A stretch of 40,825 bases of DNA from Bacteroidota bacterium. Lineage in GTDB: Bacteria; Chlamydiota; Chlamydiia; Chlamydiales; FEN-1388. The stretch's first letter is position 1; each line of letters begins with the position of its first letter. The stretch lies in the NCBI GenBank assembly GCA_013285825.1, contig JABDGV010000001.1, positions 126,417 to 167,241 of the forward strand, given 5' to 3'. The position numbers and the translations under genes are program-made. This document shows positions 25,100-32,782 of the stretch, one piece after another. The notes below the pieces were generated by a model. That model did not search any database and was not told the DNA's origin. It saw only the letters and a program-made list of their open reading frames with translations.

Positions 25100-25953
25100 A
25101 ACAGCCCCTCAATCGGCTTGGAAAACAGTGAATTATATGCCTCAAGAAAGTCTTTAGGCGGTAGTGATTGTACCACAATTTCTTGTTTGATACGAGGATG
25201 CAGAAATTGTAATCGAAAGGCGTGGAGAAGAGGCCTCGGGACTAAAAGCGGACATTGATATTTTTGGGCATATCGAACATCGCCTAAGATCGGATGGTTG
25301 AAGCATTGCATATGCACTCGTATCTGATGAGTTTTGCCGGTTATGGGCATCACACGTAGCAGCGAGGCATCTTCACAACTAATCAATTTTTCCCAATGAG
25401 TTATGGCCTTTTGACCCTTATCGTTTGCTTTCATCAGAACATGAGATGCAGATTTAGAAGCGATAGTTAAGGGCGAGTCAATGACACCTTTGGCGTGCGC
25501 AATTTTTCCATCGACCAGTGCTAAATACTCTTTTTTAATACACCTAGTTTTAAAGAGCTCTAGAAGCGCTATTTCCATGTCTCGATTTTTTGCTAATAGA
25601 AGAAGTCCTGATGTAGTCTTGTCCAAGCGATGCACGAGAATAATGGGCTGCTTGATATAACGAGAAAGTGTTTCTTGATCTGATGTCAGCGTTGGAGGCT
25701 TATCGATAATGAGGAGATCGTCATCCTCATAAAGAATAGGACAAGCAGCCTCTTCGTAACTAAGTTCTCCAACTTCAACCAGGTCTCCAGGCAAGACCTC
25801 TTGAGAAGCCTTTCTAGCTAATACTCCGTTAATTCTACAAAGCCCCTGGTCTATATAGGCGCGTGCTTGCTTATTAGATGGTATAGGCGAGCCTGCAGCA
25901 CTCGAAAGAAAAGCTGCAAGCGGCATGCGATTTTGAACCTTAAGCCTTAGCAT
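25096..25953 (-). CDS. RluA-family RNA pseudouridine synthase
   Basis: This is 285 residues. An N-terminal S4 RNA-binding domain (about 8-62, ARAYIDQGLCRINGVLARKA) is followed by the catalytic domain with HRLDKTTSGLLLLAK, where Asp111 is the nucleophile, and the late motif GKTHQIRVHMQCFNHPILGD. The protein isomerises uridine in 23S rRNA or tRNA; the position cannot be assigned (RluC/RluD/YlyB types are all possible). It overlaps pheS by 7 nt upstream and waaC by 4 nt downstream. Confidence 0.92.
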   Translation of the reverse strand: MLRLKVQNRMPLAAFLSSAAGSPIPSNKQARAYIDQGLCRINGVLARKASQEVLPGDLVEVGELSYEEAACPILYEDDDLLIIDKPPTLTSDQETLSRYIKQPIILVHRLDKTTSGLLLLAKNRDMEIALLELFKTRCIKKEYLALVDGKIAHAKGVIDSPLTIASKSASHVLMKANDKGQKAITHWEKLISCEDASLLRVMPITGKTHQIRVHMQCFNHPILGDVRYAQKYQCPLLVPRPLLHAFRLQFLHPRIKQEIVVQSLPPKDFLEAYNSLFSKPIEGLL

Positions 25954-26963
25954 GTCCGAAATTGCTTTAAGAAGCGCATATCGTTTTCAGAAAGCTCTCG
26001 GATGTCTTTCATACCAGATCGAAGCATGACACTTCGCTCAATCCCCATACCCCAAGCAAAGCCTGTGTACTTCTCAGGATCGATGCCGACATTCTTCAAT
26101 ACCTGCGGATGAATCATTCCAGCGCCTAAAATCTCTAGCCAGCCCGTCTTTTTACAGAGGGCGCATCCCTTTCCAGAACAGAGAAAACAGCTGATATCAA
26201 GCTCTAGACCTGGCTCAACAAAGGGAAAATAGCTGGGTCGAAAACGAACAGAAACGTCTCTTCCGAACAGCCGCTGTACAAACTCAGTCAAGGTCCAGAC
26301 AAGATCCTGCATAGAGATGCCCACATCAACGCAAAGGCCTTCAATCTGGTGGAAAAATACGTGGGATCTACTGCTAATCGTTTCATTTCTAAAACATCTG
26401 CCTGGGCATACAATACGTACTGGAGGCACACTCTGTTCTAAAAAACGAGCCTGAATCGTCGAGGTGTGTGTTCTTAATAGCATTCCAGGTTCAATGTAAA
26501 ATGTGTCCTGCATATCTCGAGCAGGATGGTCGGGCGGAAAGTTGAGCACTTCGAAGTTGTAATAATCAGTATCGACTTCAGGGCCTACTTGGATTGAAAA
26601 GCCAAGATCTGAAAAGATCTTCAGCATCTCTTCCATGCCATGAGTTACTGGATGGGCAGCTCCAACAAAGCGGGATCGTCCAGGAAGCGTAATGTCGATG
26701 TGTTCAGCTTCTAATCTTTTCGCAAGCTCATCAGATTCTAAGGAGTGCAGCTTCTTTTCAAGTGCGCCTTCAATCTCAAGCCGGAGGTCATTAACCTTTT
26801 TACCATATTGGGGACGCTCTTCGTCAGAAACATCTTTGAGCCGTTTCATTTGCTCAGCAACAAGCCCCTTCTTGCCCAAATAGCGTACCTTGAGCGCTTC
26901 AACATCTTTTACCGTTTGAACGGCTTTGAGCTCAGTTGCAAACTGCGTTCGAATTGTATCCAT
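25947..26963 (-). CDS. pheS: Phenylalanyl-tRNA synthetase alpha subunit
   Basis: This is 338 residues, normal for PheS. It has the N-terminal coiled coil (KVRYLGKKG), class II motif 2 (GRCFRNETISSRSH), FHQIEGLCVDVGISMQDLVW, and motif 3 with GAGMIHPQVLKNVGID and GMGIERSVML. Four cysteines in FLCSGKGCALCKKTGW form a likely zinc knuckle seen in some bacterial PheS. I prefer the ATG at 26963 (MDTIRTQF), with AAGGA 9 nt upstream, over the ATG at 26972, which directly touches that site. The order infC-rpmI-rplT-pheS is that of Chlamydia; pheT is not adjacent here. Confidence 0.97.
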   Translation of the reverse strand: MDTIRTQFATELKAVQTVKDVEALKVRYLGKKGLVAEQMKRLKDVSDEERPQYGKKVNDLRLEIEGALEKKLHSLESDELAKRLEAEHIDITLPGRSRFVGAAHPVTHGMEEMLKIFSDLGFSIQVGPEVDTDYYNFEVLNFPPDHPARDMQDTFYIEPGMLLRTHTSTIQARFLEQSVPPVRIVCPGRCFRNETISSRSHVFFHQIEGLCVDVGISMQDLVWTLTEFVQRLFGRDVSVRFRPSYFPFVEPGLELDISCFLCSGKGCALCKKTGWLEILGAGMIHPQVLKNVGIDPEKYTGFAWGMGIERSVMLRSGMKDIRELSENDMRFLKQFRTC

Positions 26964-26985
26964 ATACCTCATTCCTTATGGGCAC

Positions 26986-27022
26986 AAAAAAACCCGAGAA
27001 CACAGTATGTGCTCTCGGGTTT
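26986..27022 (-). terminator. Strong intrinsic terminator or attenuator between rplT and pheS
   Basis: On the minus strand AAACCCGAGAGCACA pairs with TGTGTTCTCGGGTTT around a 3-nt loop (15 bp, one G-T wobble), followed by a run of T. The 3-nt loop and T-tract make a textbook intrinsic terminator. Because pheS begins only 23 nt after it with no room for a normal promoter, it may work as an attenuator controlling readthrough into pheS-rluA-waaC. Confidence 0.9.
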
Positions 27023-27046
27023 AAACTATCACCTTACAAGTTGCTT

Positions 27047-27409
27047 TTATGCAATTGAAAGTGCCTTTTTAGCTTCACCAGCTACTGCTTTAAAACAGTT
27101 TGGATCTCGAATAGCAAGCTCTGAGAGCATCTTTCTATTCAATATACAGCCAGCCTTTTTCAAACCGAAAACCAGTTTGTTATAGGACATGCCATTAATT
27201 TTTGCTGCGACTGAAAGTCGCGTAATCCAAAGGCTTCGAAAGTTTCTTTTCTTCAGCTTTCGATGCCGGTAGCTCTCTGACATCGCTCGGATAACAGCAT
27301 CGCCCGTGAGTCTAAGGTGATTCTTTCGATCACCCCAAAAACCCTTCGCGAGCTTCATAAGCCGTTTCCGACGACGATGGGAAGCAACTGCATTTGTCGC
27401 TCGGACCAT
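27047..27409 (-). CDS. rplT: Ribosomal protein L20
   Basis: This 120-residue basic protein is unmistakably bL20: MVRATNAVASHRRRKRLMKL, AKGFWGDRKNHLR, SYRHRKLKKRNFRSLWITRL and NGMSYNKLVFGLKKAG. It binds 23S rRNA early in 50S assembly and in many bacteria represses its own operon by binding the infC-rpmI-rplT mRNA. It is 62 nt downstream of rpmI and is followed by the strong terminator. Confidence 0.98.
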   Translation of the reverse strand: MVRATNAVASHRRRKRLMKLAKGFWGDRKNHLRLTGDAVIRAMSESYRHRKLKKRNFRSLWITRLSVAAKINGMSYNKLVFGLKKAGCILNRKMLSELAIRDPNCFKAVAGEAKKALSIA

Positions 27410-27471
27410 CGGTAATTCTCCAATTTTTTATAGATCGATCTCGATCTTAACTTTTTGCCACAAACAGTACT

Positions 27472-27666
27472 CTAAACACCGATCAACACTGAATAACGAT
27501 CAAGATGCGACTCATTGACGTATGCAGCAGATGAAAGGTACCGTTTTTTCTTCGAAGACTTTTTAGTCAAGATGTGGCGCTTACCAGGGCGGCCGCGCTT
27601 CAGCTTTCCAGCTGCAGTAACGCGGAATCGAGCCTTGATAGCTTTCACCGTTTTCATCTTAGGCAC
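27472..27666 (-). CDS. rpmI: Ribosomal protein L35
   Basis: This is 64 residues: (M)[21 protein letters not shown], then RRGRP-like [18 protein letters not shown], the bL35 pattern. The start is GTG at 27666, which gives the canonical MPKMKT N-terminus and has GAGGAG 9 nt upstream; an upstream ATG at 27687 would add seven non-homologous residues. The 177 nt between infC and this start contain short pairing segments (CTGGT/ACCAG and GGTA/TACC blocks) where an L20-binding translational operator would be expected, but I cannot fold it reliably. Confidence 0.97.
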   Translation of the reverse strand: MPKMKTVKAIKARFRVTAAGKLKRGRPGKRHILTKKSSKKKRYLSSAAYVNESHLDRYSVLIGV

Positions 27667-27843
27667 TGTTGAAAACTCCTCATTCACAAGAAAGGTAATT
27701 TACTTAAAGCCTTTTGCAAAAAGCTCGAAATACCTTAATTTTCCCAGGGTATTACCCATAATAATTCATCAGAACAATCCTGGTGCGAGGGATGATACCA
27801 GCTTTTAACTGTTCAGAGCAAGTAAATGCTTCTAAAAAGTAGA

Positions 27844-28389
27844 TTATCCAGCAGCAGATGTTGCGGCTGCTTGGGGAGCAGCTTTTTTCTTCTTAGCAAC
27901 TGGAGCAAGTACTAAACTCATCATTCGCCCTAATAGCTTCGGAGAGGCTTCAACCATCGAAACATCTTCAAGCTCTGAAACCATGCGATTCATCAGTTTT
28001 ACACCATTTTCAGGGTGCATAACTTCTCTTCCTCGGAATTGGCAGCTCACCTTTACCTTATTCCCCTTTTCTAAGAACTCACGTGCATGGCGTTTTTTTA
28101 CTTCCAGATCGTGTTCCGATATATTGGGACTAATCTTTACTTCCTTAACTTTCACTTGATGCTGAGACTTTTTATTCTCTTTCTCTCGTTTAGTTTGGTC
28201 GTAGCGAAACTTACCGTAATCGATGATCTTACAAACCGGTGGGGTCGAGGACGCAACAACTTCAACTAGATCAAGCCCTGCTTCTTTCGCACGAGCTAAC
28301 GCTTCACTAAAGCTGAGCACGCCCAACTGTTCGCCGTCATGGTTGATGACTCGAACCTGCATTGCCCGAATTTCATGATTGACTCTCAA
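27844..28389 (-). CDS. infC: Translation initiation factor IF-3
   Basis: This 181-residue IF3 has the N-terminal domain NHEIRAMQVRVINHDGEQLG, the linker, and the C-terminal domain KVSCQFRGREVMHPENG. It ends in an Ala/Lys-rich tail. IF3 prevents subunit joining and checks the start codon. The frame is closed by a TAG five codons before the first usable start, a TTG at 28389; no ATG or GTG precedes the conserved RVNHEIRA. AGGAG lies 12 nt upstream. A non-AUG start agrees with the known autoregulation of infC (AUU in E. coli). Confidence 0.96.
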   Translation of the reverse strand: MRVNHEIRAMQVRVINHDGEQLGVLSFSEALARAKEAGLDLVEVVASSTPPVCKIIDYGKFRYDQTKREKENKKSQHQVKVKEVKISPNISEHDLEVKKRHAREFLEKGNKVKVSCQFRGREVMHPENGVKLMNRMVSELEDVSMVEASPKLLGRMMSLVLAPVAKKKKAAPQAAATSAAG

Positions 28390-28457
28390 GCTTTTTAGTC
28401 TCTCCTAGCTATGTTTTACATGACCCAAGCCAAAAGACTGGGGATCAATAACTGAAT

Positions 28458-28486
28458 ATAATACACGGATTTGATTGCGGACTCAA
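28458..28486 (-). promoter_or_regulatory. Sigma70-type promoter of infC-rpmI-rplT
   Basis: On the minus strand TTGAGT (28486-28481) and TATTAT (28463-28458) have the ideal 17-nt spacing. The -35 overlaps the stop codon of the preceding gene. Transcription would start near 28451, giving a leader of about 60 nt before the TTG start of infC. Confidence 0.65.
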
Positions 28487-29643
28487 GAGGAATAGGTAAT
28501 TTTCCCACGTTCTCTGTCGAGAAGTAGAGAAACTATTTTTTCTAAACCGTTAAATGGGATGAATACGAGATATAAATCTTGAGAGGATGGGCATCGTCCT
28601 ATCCGAATTTGAGCAAAGAGATGGTTGCGCTTTCGATAATCAGCAATATGAAACTCAAAGCCAACTTCTCCACGACTAAAGATATCCCGCCCTTGGGTTG
28701 GATTATGAGATACCTCTACAAGCTTAGATAGAAGTTCATAAACAGACTGTAGTGTCTTACCGCCGCGGCTTAAAACAAACTCTCCAGAAATATTGAGCTT
28801 TTTTTGCATATCGTCAAGAAACTGTAGAACAAACTGCATCTCCTCCTTGAGCTGTCCTTCAAAAAAGAAGGAGAGAAAGAGAGCGGCTTTCGATTGGTCA
28901 CTTGGCCAGAGAAGCGGATCGCTGTCAACGTCTATCTCGGTGGTTATTAAGACTTTTTTTGCCTTTTGAGCTGCAATCTTAAAGTTAAAATCTTCGAAAT
29001 CGACATCAAAACAGCCCTCAAACTTGCTCGTACGTGCAGCAGATATTGCCATCTGCAATAGTTGGTCTTTAGCTGATTTGAGAGGTATAGATGCGACAAG
29101 CTTGCCATTCGTATAGGCAGAATCAATCAGCCATTTTTCTAAATATGAAAATCCCGAATTTTCAAAAGACTCTTTCCAAAGAGCTTTCAGCTCCTTCATG
29201 GCAGGTTTGTCCTCGGCCACGAAACCCTCTACCATATCGCCTTTGGAAAAAAGTGCAAATGGGCCAAGCTTACTGAAATCGGGCTCACACTCCTGCTCTA
29301 AAGCAACGGCTATTGAGCCAAAGAGAGCAACTTCAACAACCCCCTCTTCGGGTAATTGACCAATCAACACACTCTTTCTGCTCTTTAAAAAAGCAGGAAC
29401 GAGTTGAGCCATCATCGAAAGGCTCTCGACTGGCTCACTCCTCTGCTTTCTACGCATCTCTTCTTCAATAACCGTGAGAAGGAGTTTTTCTCCCTCAAGT
29501 GGTTTTGAAAAAAAGGCTCGAAAACCCCAAGGAGATACTGAGAGGTGAGTAATGGCATTAAATGGCAAAAGGTCGCGGGCTGCTTGAGAAAAGAGAATCA
29601 ACAGCGATTGCTGCTGAGATTGATGGGCGTATAGTTTATCCAT
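28483..29643 (-). CDS. Conserved-looking hypothetical protein, 386 residues
   Basis: I do not recognise the family. The protein is soluble, without signal peptide or membrane helix, and acidic. It has long amphipathic helices in the N-terminal third (SLLILFSQAARDLLPF, LLTVIEEEMRRKQRS) and mixed alpha/beta sequence afterwards, including FEGCFDVDFEDFNFKI and FLSFFFEGQLKEEMQFVLQF. It lies between tRNA-Val and infC. The ATG at 29643 is only 5 nt from the 3' base of the tRNA, and no ribosome binding site fits in between. The message is probably made by readthrough from the tRNA, or a later start is used. Confidence 0.75.
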   Translation of the reverse strand: MDKLYAHQSQQQSLLILFSQAARDLLPFNAITHLSVSPWGFRAFFSKPLEGEKLLLTVIEEEMRRKQRSEPVESLSMMAQLVPAFLKSRKSVLIGQLPEEGVVEVALFGSIAVALEQECEPDFSKLGPFALFSKGDMVEGFVAEDKPAMKELKALWKESFENSGFSYLEKWLIDSAYTNGKLVASIPLKSAKDQLLQMAISAARTSKFEGCFDVDFEDFNFKIAAQKAKKVLITTEIDVDSDPLLWPSDQSKAALFLSFFFEGQLKEEMQFVLQFLDDMQKKLNISGEFVLSRGGKTLQSVYELLSKLVEVSHNPTQGRDIFSRGEVGFEFHIADYRKRNHLFAQIRIGRCPSSQDLYLVFIPFNGLEKIVSLLLDRERGKITYSS

Positions 29644-29648
29644 AATGA

Positions 29649-29722
29649 TGGGATATAGCTGACTCGAACAGCTGACCTCCTCGATGTCAACGAGGCGCTC
29701 TAACCAACTGAGCTAATATCCC
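29649..29722 (-). tRNA. tRNA-Val (anticodon GAC)
   Basis: The minus strand folds into a full cloverleaf: acceptor GGGATAT/ATATCCC with discriminator A, D arm GCTC-AGTTGGTTA-GAGC, anticodon arm CCTCG-TTGACAT-CGAGG, variable AGGTC, and T arm AGCTG-TTCGAGT-CAGCT. The anticodon GAC reads GUC and GUU (valine). CCA is not encoded and must be added. The next gene starts 5 nt downstream. Confidence 0.96.
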
Positions 29723-29744
29723 GCTTGGCAAAAGAACGAGGATG

Positions 29745-29774
29745 AATATAGTCGTTGAAAAGAGATATTGTCTA
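29745..29774 (-). promoter_or_regulatory. Candidate promoter of tRNA-Val
   Basis: On the minus strand TAGACA (29774-29769) and TATATT (29750-29745) are 18 nt apart, with the -10 ending 22 nt before the mature tRNA 5' end. Only moderately close to consensus, so tentative. Confidence 0.45.
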
Positions 29775-29808
29775 GAGGAAACTCATACTCGAAAAAGAGA
29801 TAAAAAAA

Positions 29809-29883
29809 AACAGGATGACCATGATAGACAGGATAAGCCACAAAAATAATTGCAGTTATCCTGTCGATCCTGCCAGTCCTGTT
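29809..29883. repeat. Interrupted inverted repeat built from ACAGGAT units
   Basis: A left arm of 28 nt (29809-29836) starting AACAGGATG and ending GACAGGATAA pairs with 29856-29883 at 22 of 28 positions around a 19-nt loop. Both arms contain repeated CAGGAT/ATCCTG words. This looks like a dispersed REP-like or MITE-like element rather than a terminator, because the stem is AT/GC mixed with several mismatches. Confidence 0.7.
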
Positions 29884-29927
29884 ATTTATTCTTTGATCAT
29901 ATAAACATTGTGCTCTAGGTGCGTTTA

Positions 29928-29980
29928 GAAAAATACCTTGTAATTTCGAACGTAGCGTTCGAAATTACAAGGTATTTTTC
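29928..29980. repeat. Perfect 25-bp-stem palindrome with TAG loop
   Basis: GAAAAATACCTTGTAATTTC plus GAACG is followed by TAG and then the exact reverse complement. The palindrome is 53 nt with no mismatch. The T-run ending the right arm and A-run starting the left arm mean that either strand gives a hairpin ending in five T, so a bidirectional terminator is possible. It also lies just upstream of the -10 of the next gene. Confidence 0.92.
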
Positions 29981-29994
29981 AGCAGCAAAAAGTA

Positions 29995-30000
29995 TATAAT
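29995..30000 (+). promoter_or_regulatory. Candidate -10 element of the mnmM-like gene
   Basis: TATAAT matches the -10 consensus exactly. The matching -35 position (about 29972-29977) falls in the right arm of the perfect palindrome and is not consensus. If used, transcription starts near 30007. Confidence 0.4.
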
Positions 30001-30030
30001 GTAGAAAATTTGATGTTTGGAGCGTACATT

Positions 30031-30612
30031 TTGCTTTTTCAATCGCACACGGAATTTACCCATTTTCTTTGGAAGCAGCAGATTCAACCTGGAAAAACCG
30101 TTCTCGACGCTACAGCAGGGCGCGGTTTAGACACGCTCTTTCTTGCTAAGCTGCTTTTTCCAAATTCCTCCTCTCGACTTATCGCTCTCGATATCCAAAA
30201 GGATGCAATTGAAGCAACTCAATCTCGCTTAAAAACAGAGGGCTTACTTGATGGAAATAACATTGAAATCATACAGCAGAGCCATAGCGATTTAAGGCTA
30301 TTTTTGAAGCCCAATGAAGCGAGCTTGATTACCTATAACTTAGGCTATTTACCGGGCGGAAACAAAAGCATTACCACTCTTTTGGATTCGACAAAGAGCA
30401 GTCTCATATCCGCAAAAGAGTGTTTAGAAGAGTCTGGAATGATCTCAATAACCTTTTATCCAGGTCATCCTGCAGGATTTATTGAAAAAGATATGCTGAT
30501 CCCTTGGATTTTCGAATGGGATCCGAAAGCGTGGGCTATTAGTCGCCACTCTTTTGCTCTGAGGGAGTCATCACCCTCTGTTGTGATTGCTCAACGAAAG
30601 TGCGAACAGTAG
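30031..30612 (+). CDS. mnmM: Class I SAM-dependent methyltransferase, YtqB/MnmM type
   Basis: The SAM-binding motif is TVLDATAGRGLDTLFLAK, followed by the acidic motif LIALDIQ, and the family-specific ITYNLGYLPGGNKSITT that marks the 'rRNA methylase' family PF06962. B. subtilis YtqB of this family is MnmM, which methylates nm5s2U at the wobble position of tRNA; this genome region also has mnmA, which makes the 2-thio group. I favour the TTG at 30031, with GGAG 8 nt upstream, over the in-frame ATG at 30013, which lacks a binding site. The 3' end overlaps the opposite-strand membrane protein by 74 nt. Confidence 0.82.
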   Translation: MLFQSHTEFTHFLWKQQIQPGKTVLDATAGRGLDTLFLAKLLFPNSSSRLIALDIQKDAIEATQSRLKTEGLLDGNNIEIIQQSHSDLRLFLKPNEASLITYNLGYLPGGNKSITTLLDSTKSSLISAKECLEESGMISITFYPGHPAGFIEKDMLIPWIFEWDPKAWAISRHSFALRESSPSVVIAQRKCEQ

Positions 30613-30784
30613 TCTCATCAATGAGCCCAAGTTTCGTTGCCGCCCACCAAAGGGCCCAGAGACAGGCTACAAAAAGAACCAGCCTGAAAAAGAGCTTTAC
30701 GCCAAAGAAAAGAACGCCTATCCCCGAAAGCAGCAAAACTGCTACGTAGAACCACTCGACAAACCAGCTCCCGAAATTGTCCAT
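30539..30784 (-). CDS. Small membrane protein, 81 residues
   Basis: There are two hydrophobic helices (WFYVAVLLLSGIGVLFFGV and LVLFVACLWALWWAATKLGL) and a short hydrophilic tail. The tail-coding part overlaps the 3' end of the convergent methyltransferase gene by 74 nt, and the start overlaps folC by 43 nt. No family is recognised. The strongly membrane-like composition in this frame and its operon position argue that it is real, but it could be a spurious frame. Confidence 0.5.
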   Translation of the reverse strand: MDNFGSWFVEWFYVAVLLLSGIGVLFFGVKLFFRLVLFVACLWALWWAATKLGLIDETTVRTFVEQSQQRVMTPSEQKSGD

Positions 30785-31956
30785 AACTCCCCTACCTCTT
30801 TTGGGTCCCGATCAAATTTGAGCCCAAGCGCCTCTCTTATATCAGCCATAATATAAAATGAACCAAAAATCAACAGAGGAACACATCTTTTTCGAGCTAA
30901 ATGTAGAGGTTCTTGAATTGTGTTCAAAAACTGACCATTTTTAAAATAGCTCTTTAAGCTCTCTTTTGTCGCGGCTCGTGGAGTTTTTGCCTCCGTTACA
31001 AAAATACTATCGGCATATCTTTCTACTATCTGACTCATCGCCTCAACATCCTTATCTTGCGAGCAGCCAAAAATAACGACAGGTTTTGCCGAAAAATCTT
31101 GTTTGACCCTTTGAAAAAGCGCTCGAACACCATGCAGATTATGGGCCACATCCAAAACCACCTCAACCCCCTCGACGTTTAAACGCTGATAACGGCAAGG
31201 CGGCACAGTTTTTAACCCATGTTCAATTGCAGCTTCTGGAATAGCAATTATCAATTGCAAAAGCTTCAAACAGGTTCGTGCAATAGCTTGATTTTCTTCT
31301 TCAAAGGTATGAAATTTTTCCTCAGAAACAACAAGAGGCGCATGACACTTGTTTGCAATAGGCTCAACAATAGACCTTGGAACGCTTTGTCCAATGACAA
31401 CCGGGCAATAAGGCTTGATAATCCCCGCCTTCTCATAGGCAATCTCTTCCAAAGTCGTGCCCAAAATAGTTTGATGGTCATAGTCAATCGATGTAATGCA
31501 GGTTAGAACAGGAGAACAGATGTTCGTTGCATCGAGTCGACCGCCAAGGCCCGTTTCAAGAACCAGAAAATCAACTTTTTCATCCATCGCCCATAAAAAC
31601 ATAATGAGTGTTGCCACCTCAAAAAAGGTCGGCTCAAACTCTTTGCAGCTTAAGATCCGTTCTGCATAGGTACAGATGCGTTCTTTTGAAATTGTCTTTC
31701 CATCTATTTGAAACCGTTCACAAAAGGAGGAGATGTGCGGCGAGGTATATAGGCCTGTCTTATACCCTGCACACATCAAGGCTGATGCAATTTTTGTCGA
31801 GACGCTCCCCTTGCCATTCGTTCCAGCGATATGCACGACAGGTACTTGGCTAATGTTAAGCAATTGAACAAGCGCCTGCATACGCTCAAGGCCTAAAGAG
31901 ATGCCCCTTCCCTTAGATAATGAGAAGAGTTTGGAGAGAAGTTCAGGATATAACAT
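30742..31956 (-). CDS. folC: Folylpolyglutamate synthase / dihydrofolate synthase
   Basis: This 404-residue Mur-ligase-family enzyme has the P-loop VVHIAGTNGKGSVSTKIASAL, then GLYTSPHISSFCERFQIDG, FEVATLIMFLWA and LETGLGGRLDATNI, with SIDYDHQTILGTTLEEIA. These are the FolC signatures. It adds glutamates to folate. The start is ATG 31956 (MLYPELLSKLFSLSKGRGIS), matching the family N-terminus; the open frame extends 64 codons upstream through the PHP gene in a shadow frame. It overlaps the PHP gene by 14 nt. Confidence 0.95.
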   Translation of the reverse strand: MLYPELLSKLFSLSKGRGISLGLERMQALVQLLNISQVPVVHIAGTNGKGSVSTKIASALMCAGYKTGLYTSPHISSFCERFQIDGKTISKERICTYAERILSCKEFEPTFFEVATLIMFLWAMDEKVDFLVLETGLGGRLDATNICSPVLTCITSIDYDHQTILGTTLEEIAYEKAGIIKPYCPVVIGQSVPRSIVEPIANKCHAPLVVSEEKFHTFEEENQAIARTCLKLLQLIIAIPEAAIEHGLKTVPPCRYQRLNVEGVEVVLDVAHNLHGVRALFQRVKQDFSAKPVVIFGCSQDKDVEAMSQIVERYADSIFVTEAKTPRAATKESLKSYFKNGQFLNTIQEPLHLARKRCVPLLIFGSFYIMADIREALGLKFDRDPKEVGELWTISGAGLSSGST

Positions 31957-32782
31957 ATTGAAAATGGTTCCAGATGGGATCAAAATCCTCTTGACCCACG
32001 AAAGAGACTCCAAATGTGACATCCGGCTTATTAGCGCCGTGAAAGTCAGAGCCTCCTGTACGAAGCCATTTTTTATCCTGAGCAATCCGTCTCCAATACT
32101 CACATTGATCGGCTTGAAAGCGGCAATAAAAAACTTCGATGCCATCAAAGTTTTTAGTGATCAGCTCACGAACGATTTTATCTCTAAGGATGAGATGAGG
32201 ATGGGCAATGACTGCAAGTCCTTGTGCCCTATGAATCACATCGATCGCCTCTTCTACTTTCCAGCGCTCTCCAGCTACATAACAGGGTCTTCCAGAGGCT
32301 ATATATTTTCTAAACGCTTCTTGAATATCTTTAACATACCCCTTTCGAACCATTGCTAAAGCAATATGAGGCCGTCCATATGTGATGGTCTCTGCCTTCG
32401 GATCGACAACATCACTTGTCTTGAGCTCAAAGCCATGCTCATTCAATTTCTGGAGAATTGCTTCGTTGCGAGCGGCCCTTCTCTCTCGGTGAAGGCGGCA
32501 AAAATCTTTAAGCTCACTACTCTCAGGATTATAGGCATATCCCAATATATGGACGCTTTCTCCAAACATCTCACAGGAAATTTCAATACCTGGAATAAGC
32601 TTGAGGCCGCATTTTTTTGCATACTCATGTGCGGCAGCGTATGAATCAATGGAGTCGTGGTCGCAGATGCTAAGTCCTTGAAATCCTTGTGAGACGCTTA
32701 AGTCAACCAGCTCTTTGGGAGAGAGAGTACCATCTGAAAATGTACTATGCGTGTGAAGATCTGCTTTAAATTGAGTCGACAA
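31943..32782 (-). CDS. PHP-domain phosphoesterase (YciV/RNase AM-like)
   Basis: This 279-residue protein has the four PHP motifs: ADLHTHSTFSDG (7-18), SICDHDSID, LIPGIEISCE, and the late VIAHPHLILR and GGSDFHG. The ERRAARN loop is typical of the YciV group, which hydrolyses 3',5'-nucleoside bisphosphates and trims RNA 5' ends. It overlaps murB upstream by 17 nt and folC downstream by 14 nt. Confidence 0.92.
   Translation of the reverse strand: MSTQFKADLHTHSTFSDGTLSPKELVDLSVSQGFQGLSICDHDSIDSYAAAHEYAKKCGLKLIPGIEISCEMFGESVHILGYAYNPESSELKDFCRLHRERRAARNEAILQKLNEHGFELKTSDVVDPKAETITYGRPHIALAMVRKGYVKDIQEAFRKYIASGRPCYVAGERWKVEEAIDVIHRAQGLAVIAHPHLILRDKIVRELITKNFDGIEVFYCRFQADQCEYWRRIAQDKKWLRTGGSDFHGANKPDVTFGVSFVGQEDFDPIWNHFQYVIS

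Noticed and set aside
28410..28420. Minimal ATG-TAA start-stop in the infC leader
   Set aside because: No Shine-Dalgarno at a suitable distance and too short to distinguish from chance.
31957..32148. 64-codon N-terminal extension of the folC frame up to an ATG at 32148
   Set aside because: The extension does not resemble FolC and overlaps the well-supported PHP gene; the family N-terminus begins at 31956.
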